A DNA stretch of 64,000 nt from Heterohyrax brucei (taxonomy: Eukaryota; Chordata; Mammalia; Hyracoidea; Procaviidae): the NCBI GenBank assembly GCA_028571685.1, contig CM053162.1, positions 12,962,001 through 13,026,000 of the forward strand, given 5' to 3'. The position numbers were made by a program, and so were the translations under genes. Shown piece by piece: positions 12,025-23,871 of the stretch (positions within the stretch are counted from its first letter, which is position 1; every line of letters starts with the position of its first letter). The notes below the pieces were generated by a model, which was given only the letters and a program-made list of their open reading frames with translations, was not told the DNA's origin and did not search any database.

Positions 12025-12202
12025 GGTCCCTGGGTGGCACAAATGGTTTGCCCTTCACTACTTACCAAAAAATTGGTGATTCAAACCCACTTACTGGGGC
12101 CGGGAAAGAAAGGCATGGTGATTTGCTTTGAAAACATCACAGCCTTGAAAACCCCGTGGAGCTGTTCTATTCTGCCCACATGGAGATGTCAAGGGTCAGA
12201 AG
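12025..12202 (+). mobile_element. AfroSINE, longer subtype
   Basis: It begins CCCTGGGTGGCACAAATGG and continues through a degenerate B-box-like GATTCAAACCC (about 12078). The extra internal segment of the longer subtype follows (GAAAGAAAGGCATGGTGATTTGC), then GAAAACCCCGTGGAGCTGTTCTATTCTG. The 3' end is worn (GTCAAGGGTCAGAA). The target-site duplication was not identified. Confidence 0.78.
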
Positions 12203-12640
12203 TGAAGCATATGCACACGTATATCGGTAGATTTCTATCAAGGACATGGATCACATGGTTGTAGAGGCTGGAAAATCCAAAGTCCATGGGTCAGGATAGA
12301 GGTTTCTCCTGATTCTCATAGCCTCATGGATTGGTGAACCCAAGATCAGCAAGTCAGAGAGCAGAACTCTTGCTTATACCCTGGGGAGATGAATAAATCC
12401 CAAGACCAGCAAGCAATGCCATTGGTAAGCTACTAGGTCAAGTCCTAAGATGAACAACAGACTGTTACTGGATCCAGCGTGAGCAGAAAAACCCATGAGC
12501 CTTGCCAGAATGTCTACTTATATTTGATGCAGGCCACCCACTCACCCAAGAAAACTCAAGTTCAACTGATTGGCTACTCACAGCAGCTCTCATTATGGGA
12601 TGATCACATATCAGATCTCAACATGCTTTTGCTTCTCTAG
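12203..12640 (+). mobile_element. LTR-like Afrotherian repeat fragment
   Basis: The segment has a pattern I associate with a dispersed elephant LTR repeat: GGTTGTAGAGGCTGGAAA, then GTCCATGGGTCAGG, CTGGGGAGATGAATAAATCC, and CTGATTGGCTACTCACAGCA followed by a TATCAGATCTCA motif. Neither TG...CA ends nor a TSD could be fixed. The strand is arbitrary and the family is from memory. Confidence 0.45.
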
Positions 12641-13519
12641 AGATCCCAGCCCAAGACATATACTACATTAGAATTTGTTCTAGTGGATTAGCCAATTTCT
12701 CCAAGTAGAATTCTCAGGTACTACTTGAAAATCAAGTTGGGAGAAGAATATAGGGAGTGATATCTCTATGTAATATGTAGACCTTAATATTTTTTTGTTT
12801 TCACCACAGTACTGCCACACAACTCTTGAGCTTCATGTCTTCTACTTTTGAATGTCTTTGGTTCAACATATCCAAAAAACAATTATTTATTCTCCTCCTG
12901 GAATAAGTGATGAGCAGATGCCCAGCTGCACCAATGGAGTGGAGATCTCGAGATAGAGGTTCCAGCTCTTAAAAATTTCAAATCAATCATCCTGTTTTCA
13001 GTCCCATTTTTATCATGGTTTGCAGAAGTATCTTATTATCTAATTCCCAGTCCTTTCTCAGATAAGGTAAATCACCCTCTGTCACTGCCAGAAGTTTTCT
13101 TCTTTCTTTGCCCTGCTAAGTCAGTACAAAGTCCTGCTTGCTGCTCACTTTGCTTCCTCTTGATAGTGATTCATATCTCAAATTTAGTATACACCAAACT
13201 CTTGATATCCTCCCAATTCACACCTGATGCTCTCACGTCTACAGCCATCAAACTTAGTTGTTCAGATCGTTTGTAATTTTTTTTTATTTCTTTCATTTTT
13301 CTATCCAAATCATCAGCAAAGCCATTGACTTCACCTCCAACATTTATCCCAGCTCTGGCTTTTTATTACCTCCACATTTATTTGTATTGCCTGGAAGCAA
13401 GCCTCTCATGTGGATTGCTACTAATTATTAATTCCATTTTTTCCCCCTCTAGGAATGTCCTCTATACAGCAAAGTTATGCTTGCCAAAGCCAATCTAAAA
13501 TAGGCAAATGCAGATACCG
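12641..13519. other. unassigned intergenic sequence
   Basis: No family or coding pattern was recognised. The segment is AT-rich with pyrimidine-rich runs near 13280-13330 and 13435-13450. Confidence 0.45.
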
Positions 13520-13730
13520 AAGTTCATTAGTGGTCACCCGAGGTGAAAGGGAAAGAAGAAAGTGGAGTCATTGTTTAGGAAGCATTAAGTTTCTATTTAT
13601 GTTGTTAAAAACATCTGGCAGTGATTATTGGCGGTGATCACACAACATGATTATTGTAATAGATAACACTAAAGTGTACATGTGAAAAAAGTTGAATTCC
13701 TGAATGTTATGTTATATATATTTGGGTAAC
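13520..13730 (+). mobile_element. old L1 3' end fragment (probable)
   Basis: The order GTGGTCACCCGAGGTGAAAG, then GTGATTATTGGCGGTGATCACAC, a GTGTACATGTGAAAAAAGTTGAA block and TTATGTTATATATATTT mirrors the '3' end with GTGATGGTTTCAC, GTGTACACTT, TTATGTTATATATATTTTACC' of ancient L1 families. It is highly diverged and has no ORF2 sequence attached. Confidence 0.45.
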
Positions 13731-13757
13731 AGCAGCAGCAGCAACAACAAGAACTGA
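13731..13757. repeat. short CAG/CAA microsatellite
   Basis: A run of AGCAGCAGCAGCAACAACAA-type triplets follows the old L1 3' end. It may be derived from a LINE or SINE tail. Confidence 0.7.
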
Positions 13758-13839
13758 CAGACAGGTAGGTGAGGGAGTAATAAACTTCTGTTGTTTTAGA
13801 AAATCTATACTTTGTCATATAATCTCACTGCTCAAAATA

Positions 13840-14180
13840 CTCCACTGATTTCCCATCATCTGTAAAATAAAATTCACAGTTCTTCTCGTGGCATCATATG
13901 CTCTCCCTGCTCTGTTTATGTGTCCTGTCACCATACTTCTTGTTCTCAGCCAAACCAGCCTTTCAGGTGTTTCCTGTGCATAGTCAGTATTTTCTTTCCT
14001 CAGGGCCTTTTAGCTTACTTGTGTCACTCTCTGAAATTCTCTTGCTATGTATTTGTGATTCCAAAACTGCACTAAGTGTGAAATTCTAAATTCCACTTTT
14101 TATCCCCTTACATATGAAAATTACGTTCTTAGTTGCTAAGACTGTTTCATTTACTGCTATATATCCCAGTGTGTCAGAAT
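13840..14180 (+). mobile_element. ancient L2 LINE 3' fragment
   Basis: The pattern runs CTGATTTCCCATCATCTGTAA, AATAAAATTCACAGTTCTT, GGCATCATATGCTCTCCCTGCTC, then CTCAGGGCCTTTTAGCTTACTTGTG. It tracks the L2 3' end (fix of 'ATAAAATCCAAACTCCTTAGCC ... GGCCTTTGCACATGCTGTT'). The copy is old and non-coding. Confidence 0.65.
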
Positions 14181-14233
14181 AAGCCTCGTTGAGTGAATGA
14201 TTCCAATTAAATGGAGTTTCAACTAGAATTGTT

Positions 14234-14715
14234 GTATATTAACCCTTCCATCGTTGTTCCTACTTTTTCTTGGATGAGCTTTATCATTTTAGGTTTGATA
14301 TTTAGGTCTTTTATCTAGTTTGAGTTGGTTTTTGTATAAGGTGTAAGATATGGGTCTTGTTTTAATTTAGTGCAGATGGATATCCAGTTTTACCGGCACC
14401 ATTTGTTGAAGAGATTGCTTTTACTCCAGTTTAATGGCTCAGGGCCTTTGTCGAATATCAGCTGTTCATAGGCAGATGATGTCATCACTGGGGTCTTGAT
14501 TCTGTTCCACTGATCTGTTTCTCTCCTTTTGTACCAGTACCTGGCTGTTTTGACTACTGTGGCAGTGTAATAGTTCTAAGGTCGGGCAAGGAGAGGCCTA
14601 CCAGTGAGTTCTTTAGTAATGCTTTACTTATCTGGGGCTTCTTCCCTTTCCAGACAAAGTTGGTGATTTGATTCTCCATCTCATTAAAAAATGTCATTGG
14701 AACTTGTATTGGGAT
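14234..14715 (-). mobile_element. internal L1 ORF2 fragment with perfect TSD and no poly(A)
   Basis: On the minus strand this matches the ORF2 C-terminal region of the L1s here (compare L1-B at about 21075-21520 and L1-E at about 54110-54580). It is flanked by a perfect 14-bp direct repeat CAACTAGAATTGTT at 14220-14233 and 14716-14729. The L1 match begins and ends in the middle of ORF2, and there is no T-run at the left edge where a poly(A) tail would lie. It therefore looks like one insertion truncated at both ends. Confidence 0.85.
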
Positions 14716-14729
14716 CAACTAGAATTGTT

Positions 14730-15958
14730 AATGAAAGTATGTATTCAAGTAGTCATCTTTAACTGGGTCATATTTTTTAAAATATAGGAAATCAATTAAG
14801 GTAATAAAAAGCTGTAATTTCAGCCTCTGTTTAAACACCTCAAGTCATGATAATGCACCACTTCAGAGGCAGTCAATTCCACCATTAAAAAGTAACAATG
14901 ATTAAAATAACTGTGTTCAGCTAAAATCTGACAACCAGTCAATTTTAATTAGTGGATCTTGTTCTACCCCTCTCACAATGGTGGAAACTCTTTCTCATGA
15001 AATTCGTGGAAACATTTCAAGATGGTTCTCAGTGACCATCCAAGTCTTTTCCAGGATAACCTCTGGAGTCAACAGGCTACAAACCTTTCCTATGTGATTT
15101 GGTTTTCTATTTGCCCATTTCTGTCTGTCACTCTGCTCTGGGAATGCCAGGCAATTGAGAAGTGGTTACAGTGTTCAATGGACAGCAAGCAACACTCTCA
15201 GTGTTTTTTCCAAAGAATTTTAACACAGGTAGAGTTGTTTTTTGGAAATGATGAATTTTTTGGTCAAAATGTGTTAAACAATTATTTATTTATTTTTGTT
15301 TTATGGTTATGAGTCTTTCTAAAGCATTTAATAGGCTATTATGTATTGTCAGTTTACATGACTGCAATAGATTATGTGAGGATTCTTAAGCATTCTGACC
15401 ATTGTCCTCTTTCCATGGAACATTGTATTCCATGGAACATCACATGAGAAAATTTTCTCTAGAGTAATAATTAACTCTTGTGTTTGGTGAGTCTCATTAG
15501 TTCACAAGTTTTTATAAATGTGTGTTTCAGGCACAAGAATTGTTTCCAGAGTACGGCTGTGGGGCTTTTCACTTCTTGAGAAGAACTTCACTGAAATGTC
15601 CTCCACACAAGTCAACATGTTTTCTTTTAGCATGACTCAGAAAAATAGGATGTGTGTATTTGGAGTACACTGCTTCACAAAACAAATTCCGTGACTACCG
15701 TAAAACACAAATTGGATTTAGACCATGTAATATAAATACCACAAACCATGCTCTGAATTTATACAAAATTCTGAAAGCACACAACTTTCAAGTAAAGGTC
15801 CATCATTTTTAATTCTAATTCCAAGTGTATCTTGAAACCTGGGATTTTTTTAATTGTAGAAAGGTAATATTACGTCTATACCATACATTGCAACCTGTTA
15901 GGGTCTGCAACTATATTTTCTAAACAAATATGTTAAGATTTGTTGAATATTCATACCT
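14730..15958. other. unassigned intergenic sequence
   Basis: No known repeat or gene was recognised. The 96-codon frame at 15022-15312 has no family pattern, no splice context and AT-rich composition like its surroundings. Confidence 0.45.
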
Positions 15959-16480
15959 TATTGTTATTGTTAGGTACCCTCAAGTCAGTTCCAGTTTATA
16001 GGGACTCTATCTATGTACAACAGAGCAAAACCCTGCTTAGTCCTGTGCCATCCTCACAAATGTTGGTATGTTTGAGTCCATTGTTGGAGCCACTGTGTCA
16101 ATCCATCTTGCTGAGACTCTTCCTCTTTTTCACTATTTTACCAACTGTGATGTCTTTCTTCAGTGACTGAAGCCTCCTCACAGCATGTTCAGTGTATGTG
16201 AAATGTAGTCTTGCCGTCCTTGCTTCTAAGGAAAATTCTGGTTATACTTCTTTCAGGAGAGAGTCATTCATTGTTTTGAAAGTTCATGATATGTTCAATA
16301 TCTCTGCCAGAGTCACAATTGAAAGCCATCAGTTCTTCTGTGGTCTTCCTTATTTGTTGTTCAAGTTTTGCATGCATATGAGGCGATTGAAAACACTATG
16401 GCTTGGATTAGGTGCACAGTAGTCTTCAAAGTGAACTCTTTACTTTGTGATGCTTTACAGGGCTCTTGTGCAGCACATTC
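15959..16480 (-). mobile_element. RTE-clade LINE 3' end, 5'-truncated
   Basis: Read on the plus strand, it opens with the reverse complement of the element's 3' end: a TTGTTATTGTTAGGT tail, then AAGTCAGTTCCAGTTTATAGGGAC. It continues through CCATTGTTGGAGCCACTGTGTCAATCCA, CTTCTAAGGAAAATTCTGG and CAGTTCTTCTGTGGTCTTCC. The block order is the same as at 63327-63830 and 38885-39556. The coding part is missing except for the very 3' region. Its terminal bases match AfroSINE 3' ends. Confidence 0.85.
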
Positions 16481-18045
16481 ATACTTAGTGGTGTAAATAA
16501 AAACTTAAACAGACATCTGTCTATAGCAGGCTTTGTTGTCAAATAAGTTTTAGTGACTCACATAGTGAAAATAGTGGTTTTGGATTTTTTGAACTTTGGA
16601 GTAGTGGATAAGAGAACAAGATAGGCACACTAGTGAAGATGATAAGAGATTGTTGCTAGTGGCAAAAGCTGAAAACCTAACCCGTTACTGGATTCCAGTG
16701 TATAGCAGCTCTAACAGCAGACTTTGAATAAATCAGTATTGTAATCCTTGGAGAAACAATGGAGGAATCTCTGTAGAGAGAATCTTCAGGTGAAGAGGAA
16801 CAGAGGTGTAATTGTTAAATTTATCCTCCCCAGCTGTTTCTAATTATATGACTTATTCAAATATATTCTTAGAAATAATAGACTGATTTATTCCACTTCA
16901 TCACCTTTTAACTCATTTACTGTATCTCACCATCTTCTACTGAGGAAGATGAAAATCTACAATTACATGGTAAATAAAGAAATAAAACAACCATGATCAA
17001 GTGCTTATGGGAATAAGGTCACACAGCAAATTGAGGAGGCTGGACTGCTTGAAGAGTTTTTAGAAGTGAATATTACTTAATTTATGTAGTGGAATAAACC
17101 ACAGACTAGAAGAGAAGATGTGACAATGTTATAACTACTTATGTGACCCCTGGCAAATCCTGTAACTCCATCTAGAAAACAAGGGATTTGGACTGAACAA
17201 TCAGTGTATTGTCTATTTAAAATCTCTAATCAAAAAAACCTTATTCACATAACAGATTAACTACAGGTGTGATTCTATGTAATGGAAAAACAAAACACAG
17301 CCCAATATAGCATCTTCCAAATCCTGGAAGATACCTGTCAAGAAAAGCATACTACCCTGAAAGACACACACAGAATTTAATTTTCTCCATTCCGTCAGAC
17401 ATTTTACTCTAACCATAGGACACTGCACTGTCTATTAAATGTCTCCAAGAAGAATTTCATTTAGATTCAATAAAGTAGAATTGCAAATGTTTATAAAATA
17501 CCAAAAAAGTAATTAACAACACATGCTTTGATATTCTGCAGATACATTCCAAAAAAAAAGGAATTTGTAATAAAAATGTCCAGACTTTGCCCTGTAGTTT
17601 ATTTATTTATTTTTTTTCAGAGCTGAAACATGTCTGAAACGCACAAATCTGAAAAAATAGAAAAACAGCAGGAGGATTAAAAAAAAAAAGAAAAAAAGGC
17701 TGACTTTCAGTCACACAGATCACAGCAAGAAATAAAAATAAACTCTTTAAGCAACATCCCTTTTCCAAGTCTCCCAGAGCCAGGTTTGGTAAAAAGTAGT
17801 TTGAAAATAGACAGACTCATCATCCTCTCTTCCCTACTCCTTGCCCCTGCTCTGACCCTGCCGATCTTACAACTTTTTCTGCATTAATTAAACATTCCTG
17901 GGGCTTTGCTCTTCTTTTTTTATTTTTATAATTTTATTTTCTAGGAGCCACCTAAGAATATAAATATTGCAACAGAAGCTGTCTATTAATTCCAAAAAAA
18001 AAAAAAAAATGGCATAGCTCTGTTGTCTTCCAGTTTATCTGTCCA
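16481..18045. other. mostly unassigned; possible MIR scrap
   Basis: A MIR-like stretch (GACCCCTGGCAAATCCTGTAACTC, then CATCTAGAAAACAAGG) lies at about 17135-17190 on the plus strand. A-runs occur at 17552-17562, 17675-17697 and 17993-18009. Nothing else was recognised. Confidence 0.4.
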
Positions 18046-18175
18046 GGCTCCACTTTTTAATGATAAAGTCTAGGGAAATGAAGTGTCTGGTGTCACACAG
18101 CTAGTTTCTAACAGAGCTATGACTACTACTGGTCCAAGACCTGTACTTTTCCCCCCAATATTCTGTGTTACCTAT
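18046..18175 (-). mobile_element. MIR fragment
   Basis: GAAATGAAGTGTCTGGTGTCACACAGCTAG is the reverse complement of the MIR 'CTAGCTGTGTGACC' core. CTAACAGAGCTATGACTACTACTGG then corresponds to the 'GGGATTTGAACCC' side. It is a short, old copy. Confidence 0.6.
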
Positions 18176-18777
18176 CATCTCTAATTAAAATAAGATAATT
18201 TCCTCCATAACTCAGTTGGAATAAATGCCTTTCTACAGTATGGCATAGTGTTAGACAGTTTCAACCAAGATGTAAGCTCCAAGGTGGTTCAGCACCTGAG
18301 AAAAATTACGAGGAGAATTGAAAATCATATCCAGCTGGACATTAGCGTGTGTTAAACATGGTTCTAATGTTAAAGTGTTTTTAGTGTGTGACTGTTATAC
18401 CGCAGGGCAAGGCCCACTTCCTTGAAAATCTGTTCTTGCTTTTCTTTCTTTTCTGCCTAATCAGTCCCGTTCCCTGTTCGGTTCCCTTTCTCACTTTGCA
18501 AAGTGCTAGACAAATTACTGGTATCCTCTATGAACCTCTGGTTTACCTTTGGTTTCTGAATTCACGTCCCGCTGAGAATATTTCAAGGTAAATCTTTCCC
18601 AAGATAAATTTAATAAAATATTAGGAACATAGTTGCAGAAAAGACCTTTATGTCAAATTTGTGTAGCCTTTGATCTTCCATTCTAATTATCTTCTGGGAT
18701 GTGTATATTTTATTAATGCTTTATTCTTAATGTTCTGAAATTCTTTTATCTCTTCAGCTCTAAGAACATGTCTTTTG
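18176..18777. other. unassigned intergenic sequence
   Basis: No repeat or gene was recognised in this interval. Confidence 0.4.
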
Positions 18778-18785
18778 AAATATAG

Positions 18786-18834
18786 CCACGCACCAGCCAA
18801 GCGCCGTTGAGTCGGATCTGACTCATGGTGACCC
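18786..18834 (-). mobile_element. 49-bp SINE/RTE-tail micro-insertion
   Basis: The segment contains CCAGCCAAGCGCCGTTGAGT followed by CGGATCTGACTCATGGTGACCC. This is the minus strand of the AfroSINE/RTE 3' terminal region only. The 8-bp repeat AAATATAG at 18778-18785 and 18835-18842 flanks it and fits a target-site duplication. No SINE body or head is present. Confidence 0.7.
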
Positions 18835-18842
18835 AAATATAG

Positions 18843-19214
18843 AGTAACTTATAATATTTGGTTTATTCATACAAAATTGCTGATATTCAACTACGTTTGC
18901 CCCTATATGAATAGTACTTTTATTTAGTTTAAACTACAAGCCTGTAATAAATGAAAGTGGATTTTTTTTTCCTTAGAGAAACTATTTAATAAAACCATGC
19001 TTTTTATTCAATGTTATCAAGTAGAAATTAAAATATGTTTAAGAAAAAATTTTACCAGGTATAAAGGAAATGTATGCTAGTTGTAAACGAAATGTGTGCC
19101 TGCGACAGAAGCCAAGAAGTTCTTCAATGAGCATTTAGTGAATAGTGTAGCTACAGGGATTTTGTTACTCTAAGTTACACATGTACCCATTTTCTTGTTT
19201 TGGGATAATTTCTT
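18843..19214. other. unassigned intergenic sequence
   Basis: AT-rich flank of L1-B. No repeat or gene was recognised. Confidence 0.4.
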
Positions 19215-21553
19215 ACTTTTTTTGGTGATTTTTTTTTTTAATGATTAGGTAAAAGTACACAATCCAAGTCAATTTTGAATGCTCACCTCTCTACAGTTCT
19301 GTCTGCTCTCCTCACCCGGTGACAGCACTCTTCTCCTTTTCCCTCTTTACTTACACTCTTCTCTTAATGAACACTTGTACCCTCCTCTGTACCTTCTCCT
19401 CTCCTTTCTAAAAGATAGCAGTAGTACAGCCTCCTATATATGTACAAAACCGTAAAGTACACATGCCACATGCTCACTCTGTGTCCCCCAAATCCTGTCC
19501 ATTCTTTCTCTGAATTGTTGACCTTAGTACTAGTTTCAGGTCTGGGCTAGCAGGAAATCCAGAGGCCATGATCTCATGGGACCCTCCAGGCTGTCCGACC
19601 ATCACTTCTGTTTTTTTAATAGAGTTTTTGATCCATACACCACTTTTCTTCTCATGCTGCATCAGGGACTCAACACCGCGTTGCCTGTCAGGGCTGTATT
19701 TGGTGGAGGATGAGCAACTCCTGGTTCTTCTGGTCTACTGCTGATGTAGTCTACTAATCACATGGGCCTTTGATCTCTTGGGCTCATTTTCCCTCATGTG
19801 TTGATATCCTCAGTTGTCATTTGTTTCAGGTGGGTTGGGACCAATTGATATTCCTCAGATGGAAGCCTGCTGGCTTTTAAGACCAGATACCAAGATGGAG
19901 TGCAGAAGACTCTCTTAGCAAAAGTCTAGTTCTGCCAGTTACCCTCAATGTCCCCTGAGAACATAGCCCACAGACCCCTGTCCCTGCTACTCTGTACTTT
20001 GAAATGCCGGGTTGAATCTAGAAAACATTTTAGCTTATAGTGAAGTCCAGTTATGCTGACCTGACTTCTAGTGTGTGCTGTTGTTTCTTTCACCTAATCG
20101 AATTCCTACCAACTAACTAATCTATGAATAATCCTTTCCCTCCTTCCCCACCCTTGTAGCCATTAGTCTTTTCTTCTGTGCATGAGTCCTTTTTTAAGTC
20201 CTTATAATACTGGTCTCACACAATATTTGTCATTTTGTAGCTGATGATTTCACTCAGCATAATGCCTTCTAGTTGATACCAGGTCATGAGACGTTTCCTA
20301 AAATCTTCATTGTTCTTCATCATTACATAGTGTTCTGTTGTGTATATATACCATAGTTTGCTTACCTGTTCATCTGTTGGTGAGCACTTAGGTTGATTTC
20401 TTCTTTTTGGTATTGTGGACAGTGCTGCAATACACAATGGTGTGCATGTATCTGTTCGTGTGGCAGCTCTCATTTCTGTAGGATGTATTCCAAGCAGTGA
20501 GATTGCTAGGTTGTTTGGTATTTCTATTTCTAGCTATTTAAGAAAGTCCCAGATTGCTTTCCAAAGAGGCTGTACCATTCTACATTCCTACCAGTGGTGT
20601 AGAAGAGTTCCAGTCTCTCCAAAGCCTTTCCGGCATTTGTCATTTTGTGTTTTGGGGATTATTGCCAAACTCATTGGAGTAAGATGGTATTTTGTTGTAG
20701 TTTTGATTTGGATTTCTCTAACAGTTAATGATGGTGAGCATTTCCTCAAGTGCATTTTGACTGCCTGGATGTCTTCAGTGAAATGTCTGTCCATGTCCTT
20801 TGCCAATTGTTTGAGTTGTTTGTCTTTTTCTTGTTGATATTTTGCAGTACCTTGCAGACTGTGAAAATCAGACATCGACCTGACATGTAGTTGGACAAAT
20901 ATTTTTTCCCATTCTGTAGGCAGTCTTTTAACTCTCCTAATAAAGTCTTTGGATGAGCGTAAGTATTTAAATTTTAGGAGTTCACATTTATCTACTTTCC
21001 ATTGTTTGTACATTGTTAGTAAGATATTGTAGTCTGTCTAATCTGTATATTAGAACCTCCAGTGTTGTCCTTACATTTTCTTCCATAATCTTTTATCATT
21101 TTAGGTTTGGTGTTTCAGTTTTTGATCCATTTTAAGTTAGTTTTTATGTAAGGTGTGAAACATGGATCTTGTTTCAATTTTTTGCAGATGGATATCCAAT
21201 TTTGCCAACACCATTTGTTAAAGAGACTGTTTTTACCCCAATTCACAACCTTTGGGGCTTTGTCAAATATCAACTATTCTCAGGAGGATGGTGATATTTT
21301 TGGATTCTCTACTCTGTTCCATTGGTCTATATATCTGTTTTTGTACTAGTACCAAGCTGTTTTGACTACTGTGGCAGTGTAATAGTTTCCAAGGTCAGGT
21401 AGTGTGAGGCTTCTCACTGTGTTCCTCTTCAGTAGTTTTTTGTCATCTGGGGTTTCTTCCCTTTCCAAGCAAACTTGGTAATTTGTTTCTCTATCTCATT
21501 AAAAAAAAAAAAGTGGAATTTGTATTGGAATTGCATTGTATATGTAGATCACT

Positions 21554-21621
21554 TTCACAATGTTAACTCTTGCTATTCATGAGCATTTTCACAATGTTAA
21601 GACTTTCTATTCATGAGCAAG
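21554..21621. repeat. 34-bp tandem duplication in L1-B ORF2
   Basis: TTCACAATGTTAA...CTATTCATGAGCA occurs twice in direct succession, with starts at 21554 and 21588. Other L1s here have one copy of this segment. It is a local duplication after or during insertion of L1-B. Confidence 0.8.
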
Positions 21622-23370
21622 GTAAGTTTCTCCACTTATGTAAGTCTCTTGGTTTCTTACAGTATGATCTTCCAGTTTTCTATATATAGGTCTCTTACAT
21701 ATCTGGTTAGATTTATTCCTGGTATTTGATCCTTTTAAGGCTACTGTAAGTGGTATTTATTTGGTGATTTCCTCTTTGATGATCTCTTTGTTAGTGTAAA
21801 GGAATCCTACTGATTTATTTATGTTTGCTTTATGTCCTGATACTTTGCTGAACTCTTCTATTAGTTCCAGTAGTTTATTTATGGATTTGGTGGGTGGTTT
21901 CTGTGTATAAGATCATATCATCTGCAAATAGGGATGCTTTTACTTCTTCTTTACTGATGCAGATGCCTTTATTTCTTTGTCTTGTCTGATTGCTTTGGCC
22001 AGAACCTCTAGCACAGTGTTGAATGGAAGCGGTAACAGTGGCTATCCTTGTCTAGTTTCTGTTCTCAGGGCGAATTCTTTCAGTCTGTCTCTATTCAGGA
22101 TGATGTTGGCTGTTGGTTTTGCATAGATGCCCCTTACTGCATTTAGGAATTTCCCTTCTATTCCTACCTTGGTGAGAGTTTTTAACATGAATGAGTGTTG
22201 GACTTTGTCAAATGCTTTTTCTGGATCAATGGATAAGATCAAGTGACTCTTACTGTTTGTGTTAGTTATGATGTTGATCATATTAATTGTTTTTCTGATG
22301 TTGAACCAACCCCACATCCCTAGGATGAATCTTCTTTGGTCATGACAAGTTTTTTTTTTCATACATTATTGAATTGTATTGGCTATGATTTTGTTGAAGA
22401 GTTTTGCACTTAGGTTCATGAGTGATACTGGTGAATTTTCTTTTTTAGTGGGATCTTTATCCAGCTTTGGTATCAGGGTTATGCTGGCTTCATAGAATGA
22501 ATTTTGGAATGTTCCATTCTTTTCTATATTGTGAAATAGTTTCAGTAGTATTGGAATTAACTCCTCTGTAAAACATTTGGTAGAATTCTCTGGCAAAGCT
22601 GTCTGGGCCAGGACTTTTCTTGGTTGATTTTTTTTTCACAAATTCTCAAATCTCTTCCTTTGTGATGGGTTTATTAAGTTGTTCTACTTCTCTTTGTGAT
22701 AATTTTGGTAAGTGATATAAATCTGTAAATTTGTCCATTTCTTCTATGTTTTCCAATCTGTTAGAGTATAGTTTTTCATACTATTCTGTTATGATACTTT
22801 TGATTTCCTTTGGGTCTGTTGTGGCGTCTTTTGTTTCATTTCTTATTTGGGTTATTTGTTTCCTTTCCTGCTTTTCTTTCTTGAATTTAGGCAATGGTTT
22901 ATCATTTTACTGATTTTCTAAACAAAAAAAAAAAAATGGGTATTGATTTTCTAAAAAAAAACGGGTTTGGGTTTTGTTTATTTACTCAGTTGTTTTTGTG
23001 TTCTCTAACTGATTTAGTGTGTTCTAATTTTTATTATCTATTTTCTTCTGGTGCCCAAGGAGTTCTTTTGTTGTTCTCTTTCTTGTTCAAGTTGTATAGT
23101 TAATTCTTTGGTTTACACTCTCTCTTCGTTCTGGATATGTGCATTTGTAAAGATAAATTGACCTCTGAGCACTGCTTTTGTTATATCTCATAGGGTTCTG
23201 GTAAGATGTGTTTTCATTCTCATTTGATTCTCATGAATTTCTTTATTGCATCCTTGATTTCTTCTATAACCCATGAATTTTTGAGCAAGATGTTGTTCAG
23301 TCTCCATGAGTTAGAGTTTCTACCTATATTTTTTCTGCTATTGATTTCATTTTTTTATGGCTTTATGGTC

Positions 23371-23871
23371 TGTTTTAGTCAGCTAGGCTGCTCTAACAGA
23401 AATACCACAGAGTGGATGGCTTTAACAAAGAAAGATTTATTCTTACACAGTCCGGTAGGTTGCAAGTCCATATTCAGGGTGTCCGCTCCAGAGAAAGACT
23501 TTCCCCTTGTCGGCTCTGGAGGAAAGTCCGGTATTGCATCAGTTTTTGTCCAGGGAGCATCCTCACGCAAGAACCGCTGGTCTGAAGGACACGCTCTTCT
23601 CCCGGTGCTGCTTGCTTGATGGTAGCAAGGTTCTCAAATTGTCCTTTGTTTCTTTTTCCTTTTATTCCTTGCAAGCTAAAAGCATTAAGGGTGGGCCAAG
23701 CCATACTCCAGGGAAACTCCCCCCACAGCAGGAATTCACAGCCCCACCCTAATCCTTTAACATACAGGTTAGCAAAACCACACAATGGAGGACAGTCCCA
23801 AGATACTGGGAACCGTATCCCAGCCACGTGGCTGCACACAGTTTTGGAGGGACACAATTCCAACCATGACA
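23371..23871 (-). mobile_element. solo LTR (ERVL-MaLR-like) in L1-B ORF2, perfect TSD
   Basis: The 501-bp element runs from TGTTTTAGTCAGCTAGG to CATGACA. It is flanked by a perfect 5-bp duplication TGGTC at 23366-23370 and 23872-23876. Removing it restores the L1 order TTTATGGTCTGAGAAGATG. A 5-bp duplication and TG...CA ends fit an integrase-inserted ERVL/MaLR LTR. AATAAA is on the minus strand (TTTATT, 23436-23441). It is the best-preserved copy of this LTR group here; no internal viral genes accompany it. Confidence 0.92.

Noticed and set aside
20415-20837. 140-codon plus-strand frame rich in Ile/Ser/Cys
   Set aside because: It is the antisense shadow of the L1-B ORF2 C-terminus; the same pattern appears opposite L1-A at 9463-9828 and L1-E at 54962-55228.
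23206-23619. 137-codon plus-strand frame
   Set aside because: It crosses the L1-B/LTR junction antisense to L1 and has no relation to a real gene.
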